Shown here: in pieces, positions 53,293-62,215 of the stretch | Layout of the letters: every line of letters starts with the position of its first letter | Position numbering within the stretch: position 1 is the stretch's first letter | NCBI GenBank assembly: GCA_947652735.1 | Contig: CANTEG010000008.1 | Location: 62,001-126,000 of the forward strand | Length of the DNA stretch: 64,000 bases | Source: an uncultured Lachnospiraceae bacterium | GTDB lineage: Bacteria > Bacillota > Clostridia > Lachnospirales > Lachnospiraceae | Direction of reading: 5' to 3' | Translations under genes and position numbers: made by a program | The notes under the pieces: model-generated | Database searches by the model: none | The model's input: the letters and a program-made list of their open reading frames with translations, nothing else | Told to the model about the DNA's origin: nothing

Positions 53293-53829
53293 ATGGACGT
53301 TTGGAGAGGAGTCTTAGGCTTTGTCCTGTTCCTTGGCTTTGGGACTGCCGTTTTAGTGTGCATATCTGCCATTAAACGGCAGCCTGACATAATAATAAAA
53401 AGCAGGCTGCACCACAAATTGAACCGCTCCGAAGTGATTTATGCAAATTTGGGTCTGGTTCTTTTTGCGGTGTTTGCTTATTTTCATTATTATGTATTTG
53501 CGCCAGCGGTGCTTGCCTTTGTGTTATTCATAGTTTTATCCTCGCGGGTGCAAAGCGGGCTGACTGATAAAGGTGCGGTGGTCGGCACCTCTTACCTTGA
53601 GTGGGAGTTTATTCAAAGCTACAAGCTTGTGGATGACCCTGAGGACAGTAACATTATTATTTTAAAGCTTAGGGCAAACAGGAGACAGTATGTTATGGTG
53701 TGTGAGAGACGGGACCGGTTTGCAATTGCGGATTTGATGAAAGAAAATAATGTTTCTGTTACCCACACCATTTATAATCCTGAAGTGGATGAGGAGGAAG
53801 AGGAACAACCAGATGCAAACAACACTTGA
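53293..53829 (+). CDS. Two-helix membrane protein, DUF5673-like
   Basis: A 178-residue protein with three hydrophobic stretches near the N-terminus (residues ~7-26, 52-68 and 70-83). A cytoplasmic domain follows (SRVQSGLTDKGAVVGTSYLEWEFIQSYKL), recalling the DUF5673 and YcxB-like PH-type domains of Firmicutes. The C-terminus is very acidic (EVDEEEEEQPD). It starts three bases after the carbamoyltransferase-like stop, so the two are cotranscribed. Function unknown. Confidence 0.65.
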   Translation: MDVWRGVLGFVLFLGFGTAVLVCISAIKRQPDIIIKSRLHHKLNRSEVIYANLGLVLFAVFAYFHYYVFAPAVLAFVLFIVLSSRVQSGLTDKGAVVGTSYLEWEFIQSYKLVDDPEDSNIIILKLRANRRQYVMVCERRDRFAIADLMKENNVSVTHTIYNPEVDEEEEEQPDANNT

Positions 53830-53855
53830 CAAACAAACATATGGGAGCTTATATT
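53826..53855 (+). promoter_or_regulatory. Promoter of pyrBI
   Basis: TTGACA (53826-53831, overlapping the upstream stop codon), 18 bases, TATATT (53850-53855). A leader of about 50 bases follows with no attenuator visible. Confidence 0.6.
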
Positions 53856-53911
53856 TGATATAGTCAATTAGTTTTCATGTATTTGAGGTATTCAAAAGTG
53901 GGAGGTGCATC

Positions 53912-54835
53912 ATGAAACATCTGATAGATTCGACGGATTTAAGTGTTGAAGAAATCGACAACATTTTGAATCTTGCACAAAATATTATAGATAACAAAGA
54001 AAATTATAGTGATGTATGCAAGGGGAAAAAGCTTGCTACATTATTTTTTGAACCAAGTACAAGAACCCGACTTAGCTTTGAGGCTGCTATGATGGAGTTG
54101 GGTGGCAATGTACTTGGTTTTTCTTCTGCCGATTCCTCGTCGGCGACAAAGGGAGAGAGTGTTGGAGACACAATAAGGGTTGTGGGGTGCTACGCGGACA
54201 TTATCGCCATGAGACATCCGAAAGAGGGTGCGCCAATGTTTGGTGCCATGGTATCATCGGTTCCAATTATAAATGCAGGTGACGGAGGCCACAACCACCC
54301 GACACAGACCCTTACGGATTTGCTTACAATTAAAAGAGAAAAGGGACGTCTTGACAACTTTACCATTGGTCTTTGCGGCGACCTCAAATTTGGAAGAACG
54401 GTTCATTCGCTTATTAAGGCACTTTCCAGATACGAAAACATAAAATATGTTCTGATTTCACCAAAAGAGCTTAAGGTTCCCGATTATATTATCACAGAGG
54501 TGTTTGAGAAGAATAATATAGAATATAGGGAGGTTTCAACGATGGAGGAGGTCATGGAGGAGCTGGATATTATTTACATGACCAGAGTCCAGAAAGAAAG
54601 ATTTTTTAATGAAGCCGACTATGTAAGATTGAAGGATACCTATATCCTCGACGAAACGAAGCTGAAATATGCCAAGAAGGATTTGTCAATACTTCACCCG
54701 CTTCCAAGGGTAAATGAGATCTCAACGAAGGTGGATGATGACCCGCGTGCATGCTATTTCAGGCAGGCACTAAACGGTAAATATGTGAGAATGGCACTGA
54801 TTATTACACTTTTGGAACATGCGGGGAGGGAATAG
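53912..54835 (+). CDS. pyrB: Aspartate carbamoyltransferase, catalytic chain
   Basis: Joins carbamoyl phosphate and aspartate in pyrimidine synthesis. The 307-residue chain has the carbamoyl-phosphate loop [26 protein letters not shown] and [14 protein letters not shown], all canonical, in contrast to the atypical relative upstream. GGGAGGTG precedes the start. The regulatory chain gene follows after three bases, so the enzyme is the allosteric class with PyrI. Confidence 0.96.
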   Translation: MKHLIDSTDLSVEEIDNILNLAQNIIDNKENYSDVCKGKKLATLFFEPSTRTRLSFEAAMMELGGNVLGFSSADSSSATKGESVGDTIRVVGCYADIIAMRHPKEGAPMFGAMVSSVPIINAGDGGHNHPTQTLTDLLTIKREKGRLDNFTIGLCGDLKFGRTVHSLIKALSRYENIKYVLISPKELKVPDYIITEVFEKNNIEYREVSTMEEVMEELDIIYMTRVQKERFFNEADYVRLKDTYILDETKLKYAKKDLSILHPLPRVNEISTKVDDDPRACYFRQALNGKYVRMALIITLLEHAGRE

Positions 54836-54838
54836 GTA

Positions 54839-55255
54839 ATGAAGATAGACAGTATTCAAAATGGAATTGTTTTAGATCATATAACCGCGGGAAAAGCATT
54901 GCAGGTATACAGGGACTTAAAGCTTGACAGGCTGGATTGCAGCGTTGCCATACTTCAAAATGTAAAAAGCAATAAAATGGGTAAAAAAGATATTCTAAAA
55001 ATTGACAAGGATGAATATGATATAAATTTAGATGTTCTTGGATATATCGACCCGGGAATAACCGTCAGTATCATAAAGGATGGTCAGACCATTGAAAAGA
55101 AAAAACTGGCACTTCCGGAAAAACTTGTCAATATAAAGAAATGCAGGAACCCTCGCTGTATAACGTCCACAGAACAGGAAATACCGCATATTTTCAAGCT
55201 GACAGATAAGGAAAACAGGGTGTACAGGTGCGTCTATTGTGAGGCAGATAAATAA
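54839..55255 (+). CDS. pyrI: Aspartate carbamoyltransferase, regulatory chain
   Basis: A 138-residue zinc-binding regulatory subunit that binds nucleotides and controls PyrB. The nucleotide-binding domain starts IQNGIVLDHITAGKALQVY. The C-terminal zinc domain has the four expected cysteines in CRNPRCI and CVYCEAD. Its presence next to pyrB is common in Clostridia and rarer in Bacilli. Confidence 0.95.
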   Translation: MKIDSIQNGIVLDHITAGKALQVYRDLKLDRLDCSVAILQNVKSNKMGKKDILKIDKDEYDINLDVLGYIDPGITVSIIKDGQTIEKKKLALPEKLVNIKKCRNPRCITSTEQEIPHIFKLTDKENRVYRCVYCEADK

Positions 55256-55339
55256 TTGTGCGGGAATATTTGGGTTTACTTTTCTGCTCAATGTGATATA
55301 ATCTATAAGACTATGTATAATAGGGCGTAGAGGTGTGTA

Positions 55340-56644
55340 ATGGAAAAGTATGTTATAAAAGGTGGTCAGGCTTTGGAAGGCGAGGTTACCATAGCGGGAG
55401 CAAAAAATGCTGCTCTTGGAATTCTTGCCGCAGCCGTACTTACTGATGAGGAGTGCATCATTGAAAATGTGCCATATGTTGATGACACAAAGGTGCTGCT
55501 CCGTGCTATAGAAAATATCGGCGCAAAGGTTAAATATATAGATACTCACACGGTTTCCATATGTGGCGGGACTATACAGAACGATGAAGATTTATGTGTT
55601 GATGATGAATACATAAGAAAAATAAGGGCTTCTTATTATTTGCTTGGAGCCTTACTTGGCAAATTTAATTATGCACAGGTTGCTCTTCCGGGCGGCTGTG
55701 AAATTGGTTTAAGACCGATAGACCAGCATATCAAGGGATTTGAAGCATTGGGAGCAACGGTAAATATAGACAATGGCGGAAAGGTCATCGCAAAAGCGGA
55801 AAACCTGATTGGAAACCATGTGTATCTTGACGTTGTAACCGTAGGTGCAACGATTAATATTATGATGGCAGCAGTTCTTGCTGAGGGCAAAACTACCATT
55901 GAAAATGCGGCAAAGGAGCCACACATTGTAGACGTTGCCAACTTCCTGAACAGTATGGGAGCGAACATAAAGGGAGCAGGAACGGATGTTATAAGGATAC
56001 GTGGAGTCCAGAAGCTTAAGGGAACAGAATATTCAATTATTCCTGACCAGATTGAGGCCGGAACATTTATGACAATGGCTGTTGCCACAAAGGGCAATAT
56101 CCTCATAAAAAATGTAATACCAAAGCATTTAGAGGCAATTACATCAAAGTTAAATGAAATTGGTGCACGTGTTATTGAGTATGATGACTCGGTAAGGGTT
56201 ATGGCGGATGGCAGAATGAAGTCAACACAGATAAAGACACTGCCGTATCCTGGATTTCCCACGGATATGCAGCCGCAGATGGCAACAACGCTTGCACTTT
56301 CACAGGGAACAAGTGTTATTACAGAGAGCATATTTGAAAACCGGTTCCGTTATGTGAGTGAGCTTGCCCGCATGGGTGCAAAGATAAAGGTTGAGGGAAA
56401 CTCGGCAGTTATTACGGGGGTTGATGGTTACAAGGGTGCCAGTCTTGTGGCACCGGATTTAAGGGCAGGAGCTGCACTTGTTATTGCAGGGCTTGCTGCT
56501 GAGGGATTTTCCACGGTTGAGGATATAAAATATATTCTCAGGGGATATGAAGATTTTGACGGAAAAATAAGAGCATTGGGCGGACAAATAGAAGTGGTTG
56601 ACTCCGATAAAGAGCTACAGAAGTTCAAGCTCAGAGTAGGATAA
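55340..56644 (+). CDS. murA: UDP-N-acetylglucosamine 1-carboxyvinyltransferase
   Basis: First committed step of peptidoglycan synthesis: enolpyruvyl transfer from phosphoenolpyruvate to UDP-GlcNAc. At 434 residues, GGQALEGEVTIAGAKNAAL and the reactive cysteine C120 in LPGGCEIGLRPID are visible, so the enzyme should be fosfomycin-sensitive. The C-terminal LRAGAALVIAGLAAEG is conserved. Firmicutes often have two paralogues; which one this is cannot be told. A 23-base gap separates it from metG. Confidence 0.95.
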   Translation: MEKYVIKGGQALEGEVTIAGAKNAALGILAAAVLTDEECIIENVPYVDDTKVLLRAIENIGAKVKYIDTHTVSICGGTIQNDEDLCVDDEYIRKIRASYYLLGALLGKFNYAQVALPGGCEIGLRPIDQHIKGFEALGATVNIDNGGKVIAKAENLIGNHVYLDVVTVGATINIMMAAVLAEGKTTIENAAKEPHIVDVANFLNSMGANIKGAGTDVIRIRGVQKLKGTEYSIIPDQIEAGTFMTMAVATKGNILIKNVIPKHLEAITSKLNEIGARVIEYDDSVRVMADGRMKSTQIKTLPYPGFPTDMQPQMATTLALSQGTSVITESIFENRFRYVSELARMGAKIKVEGNSAVITGVDGYKGASLVAPDLRAGAALVIAGLAAEGFSTVEDIKYILRGYEDFDGKIRALGGQIEVVDSDKELQKFKLRVG

Positions 56645-56667
56645 ATAAGCGAGGAGGATTTAGGAGA

Positions 56668-58653
56668 ATGGCAAAGAAACCATATTACATTACTACTGCG
56701 ATTGCATACACATCAGGCAAGCCTCATATAGGTAACACCTATGAGATTGTTCTTGCGGATAGTATTGCGAGATACAAAAGATTCGTCGGATACGACGTCA
56801 GATTTCAGACGGGTACCGACGAGCATGGACAAAAAATAGAGACGAAGGCGTTTGAGAGCCTTTCGACACCGAAAGAGTTTGTTGACGAGGTGTCATCCCA
56901 GGTTAAGAGCATTTGGGATTTGATGAATACGTCATATGATAAGTTCATAAGAACAACAGATGAAGACCATGAAAAACAGGTCCAGAAAATTTTCAAAAAG
57001 CTTTATGACCAGGGAGACATTTACAAGGGCGAGTACGAGGGTATGTACTGTACACCTTGTGAGTCGTTCTTCACGCCTTCGCAGCTTGTAGACGGAAAAT
57101 GTCCTGACTGCGGAAGAGAGTGCCAGCCTGCTAAGGAGGAGGCATATTTCTTCAAGCTCAGCAAATATGCAGATAAGTTGATTGACCATATCAATTCACA
57201 TCCTGAATTTATTCAGCCGGAGTCAAGAAAAAATGAAATGATGAACAATTTCCTTCTTCCGGGACTTCAGGATTTGTGCGTGTCAAGAACCTCATTTAAG
57301 TGGGGCATACCTGTAGACTTTGATCCGGGTCATGTGGTTTATGTATGGATTGATGCACTTTCAAACTATATCACCGGACTTGGCTACGATGCAGACGGAG
57401 CAAGTGACCAGCTTTACAAAAGATACTGGCCTGCAGATTTGCATCTGATAGGAAAAGATATATTAAGATTTCACACAATTTACTGGCCGATTATGCTTAT
57501 GGCACTTGGTGAGCCGCTTCCAAAGCAGATATTTGGACATCCGTGGCTGTTACAGAGCAGTGGGAAGATGAGCAAATCACGCGGAAATGTTCTTTATGCG
57601 GACGATATGGTTGATTTATTTGGTGTTGATGCGGTAAGATTTTTCCTGTTGCACGAAATGCCATTTGAAAATGACGGAGTTATCTCGTGGGAGCTTATCA
57701 TTGAGAGAATCAATTCTGAGCTTGCAAATACACTTGGTAACCTTGTCAGCAGAACCATTTCTATGGTGAACAAGTATTTTGATGGTGTTGTAACAAACAC
57801 AAACGAGACAGCGCCAATTGACGAGGAGCTGAAAAACCAAGTTCTTGAAACAAGATTTAAGGTTAACGACTGTATGGACAAGCTTAAGGTTGCTGATGCC
57901 ATCACAGAGATATTTGCACTCTTTAAGAGATGCAACAAATACATTGACGAGACGACTCCGTGGGTTCTTGGAAAAGACCCGGAAAGTGCAGACAGATTAA
58001 ATACGGTGCTTTACAATCTTATCGAGAGTATTGTAATAGGTGCTACGCTTCTTGAGCCGTTTATGCCAGAGACCTCAGAGAAGATACTGGCACAGCTTTG
58101 TACGGAAAAGAGAAAGGTTACTGAGCTTGCAAGTTTTGGACTTTATCCGTCAGGAAATAAGGTTGTTGCAGAGCCAGAGATGTTGTTTGCAAGAATAGAT
58201 GCGGCGGCAATGCTGGATGAAATTGAAAAAAGATTCCCATCTAAGGTAGAAGAGCCTGAGGAAGAAAAGCCGAAGAAGTCAAAGAAGGGAGCCGTTGAAA
58301 TCCCAACCATAGATGCAAAGGTTAAGGAAGAAATAACGATTGAGGAATTTGACAGAATGCAGCTTCAGATGGGCGAGATTATTGCCTGCGAGGAAGTGCA
58401 AAAGTCAAAGAAGCTTCTTTGTTCACAGGTTCAGGTGAACGGAAGAACACTTCAAATCGTTTCAGGCATAAAGAATTATTACACTCCTGAGGAGATGGTA
58501 GGTAAAAAGGTTGTTGTTATTACGAACCTGAAACCGACAAAGCTTGCAGGCGTGTTATCAGAGGGAATGCTGCTTTGTGCAGAAGATTTCGAGGGGAATC
58601 TTGCACTCCTCACGGCAGAAATCGATATGCCGGCAGGAGCTATGATAAGCTAA
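56668..58653 (+). CDS. metG: Methionyl-tRNA synthetase
   Basis: Charges tRNA-Met. The 661-residue class I enzyme has the HIGH-type motif in KPHIGNTYE and KMSKSRGN. A knuckle, CTPCESFF with CPDCGREC, could bind zinc. A Lys/Glu-rich linker precedes a C-terminal Trbp111/EMAP-type tRNA-binding domain (~560-661, MQLQMGEIIACEEVQKSKKLL). This is the dimeric long form usual in Firmicutes. AGGAG precedes the start, and a strong terminator follows. Confidence 0.96.
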   Translation: MAKKPYYITTAIAYTSGKPHIGNTYEIVLADSIARYKRFVGYDVRFQTGTDEHGQKIETKAFESLSTPKEFVDEVSSQVKSIWDLMNTSYDKFIRTTDEDHEKQVQKIFKKLYDQGDIYKGEYEGMYCTPCESFFTPSQLVDGKCPDCGRECQPAKEEAYFFKLSKYADKLIDHINSHPEFIQPESRKNEMMNNFLLPGLQDLCVSRTSFKWGIPVDFDPGHVVYVWIDALSNYITGLGYDADGASDQLYKRYWPADLHLIGKDILRFHTIYWPIMLMALGEPLPKQIFGHPWLLQSSGKMSKSRGNVLYADDMVDLFGVDAVRFFLLHEMPFENDGVISWELIIERINSELANTLGNLVSRTISMVNKYFDGVVTNTNETAPIDEELKNQVLETRFKVNDCMDKLKVADAITEIFALFKRCNKYIDETTPWVLGKDPESADRLNTVLYNLIESIVIGATLLEPFMPETSEKILAQLCTEKRKVTELASFGLYPSGNKVVAEPEMLFARIDAAAMLDEIEKRFPSKVEEPEEEKPKKSKKGAVEIPTIDAKVKEEITIEEFDRMQLQMGEIIACEEVQKSKKLLCSQVQVNGRTLQIVSGIKNYYTPEEMVGKKVVVITNLKPTKLAGVLSEGMLLCAEDFEGNLALLTAEIDMPAGAMIS

Positions 58654-58693
58654 TTATTATAGACGCGGAAGATAGTTTTGACATAAAAAATAC

Positions 58694-58746
58694 AAAAGAG
58701 GCTGTCAGTGTGGATTTTAAATCCTAGGTGTGGCAGCCTCTTTTTT
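58694..58746 (+). terminator. Terminator of metG
   Basis: AAAAGAGGCTG (58694-58704) pairs with CAGCCTCTTTT (58734-58744), with further internal pairing around GGATT/AATCC, and a T6 run. Confidence 0.85.
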
Positions 58747-58885
58747 GTTTTATTAAGAAAGTCCTCCGTTTTTCCCATAAGGCAGGATTAAAAATCCTGC
58801 TAAGATTCGCCCAAAGTGCCATAAAAGTAGTGGTGGCATAAAGAGTGCCGAAGGCACATTGTTCTTTACTTACATATGATGTGCA
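58747..58885. other. Intergenic stretch between metG terminator and glmS promoter
   Basis: Contains a small hairpin (GCAGGATT 58782-58789 with AATCCTGC 58793-58800) and the structured repeat copy B. No coding frame was supported. Confidence 0.5.
58799..58865. repeat. Structured interspersed repeat, copy B
   Basis: It starts with GCTAAGATTCG (58799-58809), shared with copy A, then a 51-base block (58815-58865) matching 30730-30780 at 47 of 51 positions. It ends with the same GTGCC GAA GGCAC hairpin and TTGTTCT. Confidence 0.7.
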
Positions 58886-58894
58886 TGTTATAAT
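58886..58894 (+). promoter_or_regulatory. Extended -10 promoter of glmS
   Basis: TGTTATAAT, an extended -10 (TGn then TATAAT at 58889-58894), with a poor -35 (TTACTT, 58866-58871) at 17 bases. Transcription would start about 45 bases before the ribozyme cleavage site. Confidence 0.55.
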
Positions 58895-58924
58895 AAATTG
58901 TCTGTTTGTATGGAGGAAGCAGGT

Positions 58925-59104
58925 TTCGAAAGGTTAAAAACCTTAGCGCCATGTACCTAAGTCAGTTGTGACTGTCCGTGTGACGGCTCTCGCATGTTAG
59001 GTCGACGAGGTAAAGAGTTATCGAAGTATTCGGCGGATGCTCTTTCGCGCAGCTGAGCGTGTCATGTAAGGTGAAATATGAGGGTAACCTCAAAACAAAG
59101 CCAA
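58925..59104 (+). ncRNA. glmS ribozyme riboswitch
   Basis: The self-cleaving glmS ribozyme. Conserved parts in order are AGCGCC at the cleavage site (cut expected between A58945 and G58946), the CCTAA/TTAGG helix, GACGAGG, GTTATCGAAGTATTCGGCGG, and the final GGGTAACCTC with AAAACAAAG. Glucosamine-6-phosphate triggers cleavage and mRNA decay, giving feedback on glmS about 210 bases downstream. Confidence 0.93.
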
Positions 59105-59317
59105 GCAGTCAGCCGTAGCATATAAGTTTTCAGAGACTTGTCAACATATGTGCTCCGTCAATCGATTTAAAATATCAAATTTGAATAATATTATGGCGTG
59201 CGGCATATGATGTTTTATAGTTTTAAGCTTCGGAACAAAATATAACCGATATGTTGTCATATATGATAAATATGGGATAAGTGCGTCTTCAATTAAGTAT
59301 GAAGGAGAATTAATTAT

Positions 59318-61132
59318 ATGTGTGGAATAATTGGATTTACAGGTAATATACCTGCAAAGAACATCATAATAGACGGGCTTGAGCAACTGGAATACAGGGG
59401 CTATGACAGTGCAGGTATTGCTTTGCTGGAAGCTGGAGAAATCAGCGTAAAAAAAAGGACGGGAAAGGTTGCAGAGCTTAGAAAGCTATGTGAGTCAGAT
59501 GACAACAAGGCAACATGCGGAATCGGACACACGAGATGGGCGACACATGGTGGTGTTACGGATATCAATGCACACCCGCACAGATGTGGTCAGGTTGTTC
59601 TTATACACAACGGAATTATTGAAAATTATAAACAGCTTATAACAGAATACGGGCTTTCGGGAAAGCTTGTGTCCGAGACTGATACTGAGGTTGTGGCAGC
59701 ACTTTTGGATACATTTTATAGTGGTGACCCCGTGGAAGCTATTAGGAAAACAATAAAGGCGTTGTCGGGTGCATTTGCACTCTGCATTATGTTTCAGGAT
59801 ATACCCGATACAATATATTCCATCAGAAATGTAAGTCCGCTTATTGCAACCTCTTGTGAACAGGGTTCGATTATTGCGTCAGATCTCACGGCAGTAATAT
59901 CATTTTCAAAGGAATATTTTGTAGTACCTGAGTATCATATACTTACTCTTACAAAGGATGGAATCGATGTCAGGGATTTGAAGGGAAATCAGGTTAAGCC
60001 TGAAATGCTTTCAGTAAATTGGGATATAGCCAGTGCCAAGAAAGGTGGCTATCCGTTTTTTATGCTGAAAGAAATTTATGAGCAGCCGGATGCCATAAGA
60101 AATACGGTTGCACCAAGAGCAGGCTTAGGTTTGCCTGATTTCACTGATGACGGAATTGATGATGAGGTATTAAAGAACTGTAAGCGGATAACCGTTGTTG
60201 CATGCGGAACTGCTATGCATGCAGGAATGGTGGGAAAACATATTATCGAAAGTAGATTGAGAATCCCTGTGCAGGTGGAAATTGCATCTGAATTCAGGTA
60301 CAAAAATCCAATCATAGATGAGGAGACATTAACGATAGTTCTGTCGCAGTCAGGAGAGACGATTGATACGCTTGAGGCCTTGAAGCTTGCAAAGAAAAAC
60401 GGCTCAAAGGTTATCTCCATAGTAAATGTCAAGGGTTCTACAATTGCCCGTGAGAGTGACTACGTTCTTTATACCCATGCGGGACCTGAGATTGCGGTAG
60501 CGAGTACAAAGGCATATACGGTCCAGGTTGCAGCCATGTATCTTCTCACGTGCAGAATGGGGCTGGTAAAAGGAATTTGGACTGAAGCCGAGGCAAAACA
60601 TTTTATGGGCAAGCTTATAAATGCTCCCAATATTATAGAAGCTACCCTGAAAATGGCAAATGACATTAAGCGAATTGCAAATCATATCAAGCTGGCTGCC
60701 GATGCTTTCTATATTGGCAGAGGCTTGGACTACACCATGAGCCTTGAGGCAGCATTAAAGCTTAAGGAGATTTCATATGTACATGCCGAGGCATACGCAG
60801 CGGGAGAACTTAAGCACGGTACGATTGCACTTATTACCGAAAATGTTCCTGTAATTGCATTTGCAACCCAGGAGGATGTATACAGTAAGGTAATATCAAA
60901 TATAAGGGAGGTAAAGGCGAGAGGTGCCTATGTTGTACTTGTCAGCATGGATGAATCAGTGGATGACCCTGCCATCTGTGATAAGCATATCAGAATACCG
61001 AAGCTGGAACCTGAGTTTACGTCATTTGCAACGGCTGTCATATTGCAGCTTATTGCATATTATACATCTGAGGCAAAGGGACTTGATGTAGATAAACCTA
61101 GAAATCTTGCGAAATCAGTAACAGTGGAATAA
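59318..61132 (+). CDS. glmS: Glutamine-fructose-6-phosphate aminotransferase
   Basis: Makes glucosamine-6-phosphate, the entry to UDP-GlcNAc for peptidoglycan and the EPS amino sugars. At 604 residues, the N-terminal glutaminase has the nucleophile Cys2 in MCGIIGFTG, then HTRWATHG. Two SIS isomerase domains follow, with SQSGETIDTLEALK and the C-terminal PRNLAKSVTVE. Expression is set by the upstream ribozyme. A near-perfect palindromic terminator follows. Confidence 0.97.
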   Translation: MCGIIGFTGNIPAKNIIIDGLEQLEYRGYDSAGIALLEAGEISVKKRTGKVAELRKLCESDDNKATCGIGHTRWATHGGVTDINAHPHRCGQVVLIHNGIIENYKQLITEYGLSGKLVSETDTEVVAALLDTFYSGDPVEAIRKTIKALSGAFALCIMFQDIPDTIYSIRNVSPLIATSCEQGSIIASDLTAVISFSKEYFVVPEYHILTLTKDGIDVRDLKGNQVKPEMLSVNWDIASAKKGGYPFFMLKEIYEQPDAIRNTVAPRAGLGLPDFTDDGIDDEVLKNCKRITVVACGTAMHAGMVGKHIIESRLRIPVQVEIASEFRYKNPIIDEETLTIVLSQSGETIDTLEALKLAKKNGSKVISIVNVKGSTIARESDYVLYTHAGPEIAVASTKAYTVQVAAMYLLTCRMGLVKGIWTEAEAKHFMGKLINAPNIIEATLKMANDIKRIANHIKLAADAFYIGRGLDYTMSLEAALKLKEISYVHAEAYAAGELKHGTIALITENVPVIAFATQEDVYSKVISNIREVKARGAYVVLVSMDESVDDPAICDKHIRIPKLEPEFTSFATAVILQLIAYYTSEAKGLDVDKPRNLAKSVTVE

Positions 61133-61213
61133 AAATGTAAATGGATGGTGCATAGCTCCCTAAAATGAGCAAATCATGGGCAGGTGATGTACAGTCTTAT
61201 AAATGAGCAAGTT

Positions 61214-61259
61214 AAAAATAAACGGCAGGGACAACATGTTGTCCCTGCCGTTTATTTTT
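61214..61259. terminator. 46-base perfect palindrome, bidirectional terminator
   Basis: Positions 61214-61236 are exactly complementary to 61237-61259, centred on AACATGTT. A5 and T5 ends make it work in both directions, serving glmS and the minus-strand lipoprotein gene. The 80 bases before it show nothing recognisable. Confidence 0.85.
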
Positions 61260-61295
61260 GGCACGCTTCTTGCAAAGCCTTAAACTACAGTGCCG
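61258..61295. repeat. Structured interspersed repeat, partial copy C
   Basis: TTGGCACGCTTCT, then CAAAGC, then AACTACAGTGCC match the first half of copy A (30690-30735) with a deletion of the GCTAAGATTCG part. It lies against the palindromic terminator. Confidence 0.55.
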
Positions 61296-61309
61296 AAAAC
61301 TCTTTAATC

Positions 61310-62035
61310 TTATTCGCTTTCTGTATTATCTGTGTTCTCTGAATTTTCCATGCTTTCCTTTACAGAGGATGCGGCAATCATTGCAGAGTCAATTGCCATA
61401 AAGTCATGGTCACCGATGTAGTATGTGTTACCATCCTTGATGATGGTAACTGTTACGATGACAGGTTCTGCATAGCTGACATTTAAGCATCCTGCGTGTA
61501 ATATTTCGAGCATGCCTGTAGAAAATTCGGTCTGGTACTGCTCCATTGTGTAATTGTTGTAATCGCCATTTGCAACCTTTTCGTTGAAGTGTTCCACATA
61601 TGCGGTGACATCCTCTGAGGTTTGGGCAAATATATCAATCGGGTATATGGTAACATCAACACAGTATTGTGTGCCTGATTTATATGCCTTTGAAACCTTG
61701 TAGTTGACTTTTCGGTAAATTTCCTTTGCAAGCTTCACATATTCAGCCCGCATGTCAGGAGCTTCGGATATCTGTATGCTGTAATAAGAAAGAATATTGT
61801 CGGCAAGATATTCGGCATTTGCCTCATAAAGGGCATCCGCATCGTCCTTATTGGCACCTGTTGACTCTATATAATCTTTTGTAGCACCTAGGTAATTTAT
61901 GGCAATCAGACTTTTTATGTAGTTTTGGTATCTTTTCTCGTACTTATCCGAGCAACCGGTAAGGGATGCAAGCAGCATTGCTGCGATAAGGACTAGGGCG
62001 AGCTTTTGCGTTTTCAAGTTAAGACTGGTTTTCAT
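61310..62035 (-). CDS. Lipoprotein of unknown function
   Basis: A 241-residue exported lipoprotein. The signal peptide ends in the lipobox SLTGCSD with lipidated cysteine at residue 28. The mature part begins DKYEKRYQNYIKSLIAINYLG and continues helical to about 130. A mixed region with NVSYAEPVIVTVTIIKDGNTYYI follows, and the tail is Glu/Asn/Ser-rich. GGAGGA precedes the start. I do not recognise the family; similar lipoproteins are common in Lachnospiraceae. It stands alone, converging with glmS and divergent from the coiled-coil gene. Confidence 0.75.
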   Translation of the reverse strand: MKTSLNLKTQKLALVLIAAMLLASLTGCSDKYEKRYQNYIKSLIAINYLGATKDYIESTGANKDDADALYEANAEYLADNILSYYSIQISEAPDMRAEYVKLAKEIYRKVNYKVSKAYKSGTQYCVDVTIYPIDIFAQTSEDVTAYVEHFNEKVANGDYNNYTMEQYQTEFSTGMLEILHAGCLNVSYAEPVIVTVTIIKDGNTYYIGDHDFMAIDSAMIAASSVKESMENSENTDNTESE

Positions 62036-62155
62036 ATAAAAGATTCCTCCAAAAAATAACGAGTAACAAAATTGCTAAACAAAAATAATATAACATATAT
62101 CATTTGCAAATGCGATAGAAAAAATAAAAAAATAAGTGCATTGTACATTTATATG

Positions 62156-62164
62156 TGATATACT
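62156..62164 (+). promoter_or_regulatory. Extended -10 promoter of the coiled-coil gene
   Basis: TGA then TATACT (62159-62164) is an extended -10 about 52 bases before the start. No good -35 is seen at 17 bases. Confidence 0.4.
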
Positions 62165-62215
62165 TATGCTAGATTTTAATATGGTTTGATGCTCTAAAGA
62201 GAAAGGGGATATAAA

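Noticed and set aside
55669-56331. Open frame of 220 codons on the minus strand inside murA
   Set aside because: It is antisense to a clearly conserved murA, has no ribosome-binding site and no recognisable motif. The same applies to other long antisense frames (3903-4559, 30891-31457, 12109-12585).
62141-62170. TTGTAC/TATGCT promoter pair before the coiled-coil gene
   Set aside because: Both boxes are poor matches. The extended -10 (TGATATACT) overlapping this region is the better candidate.
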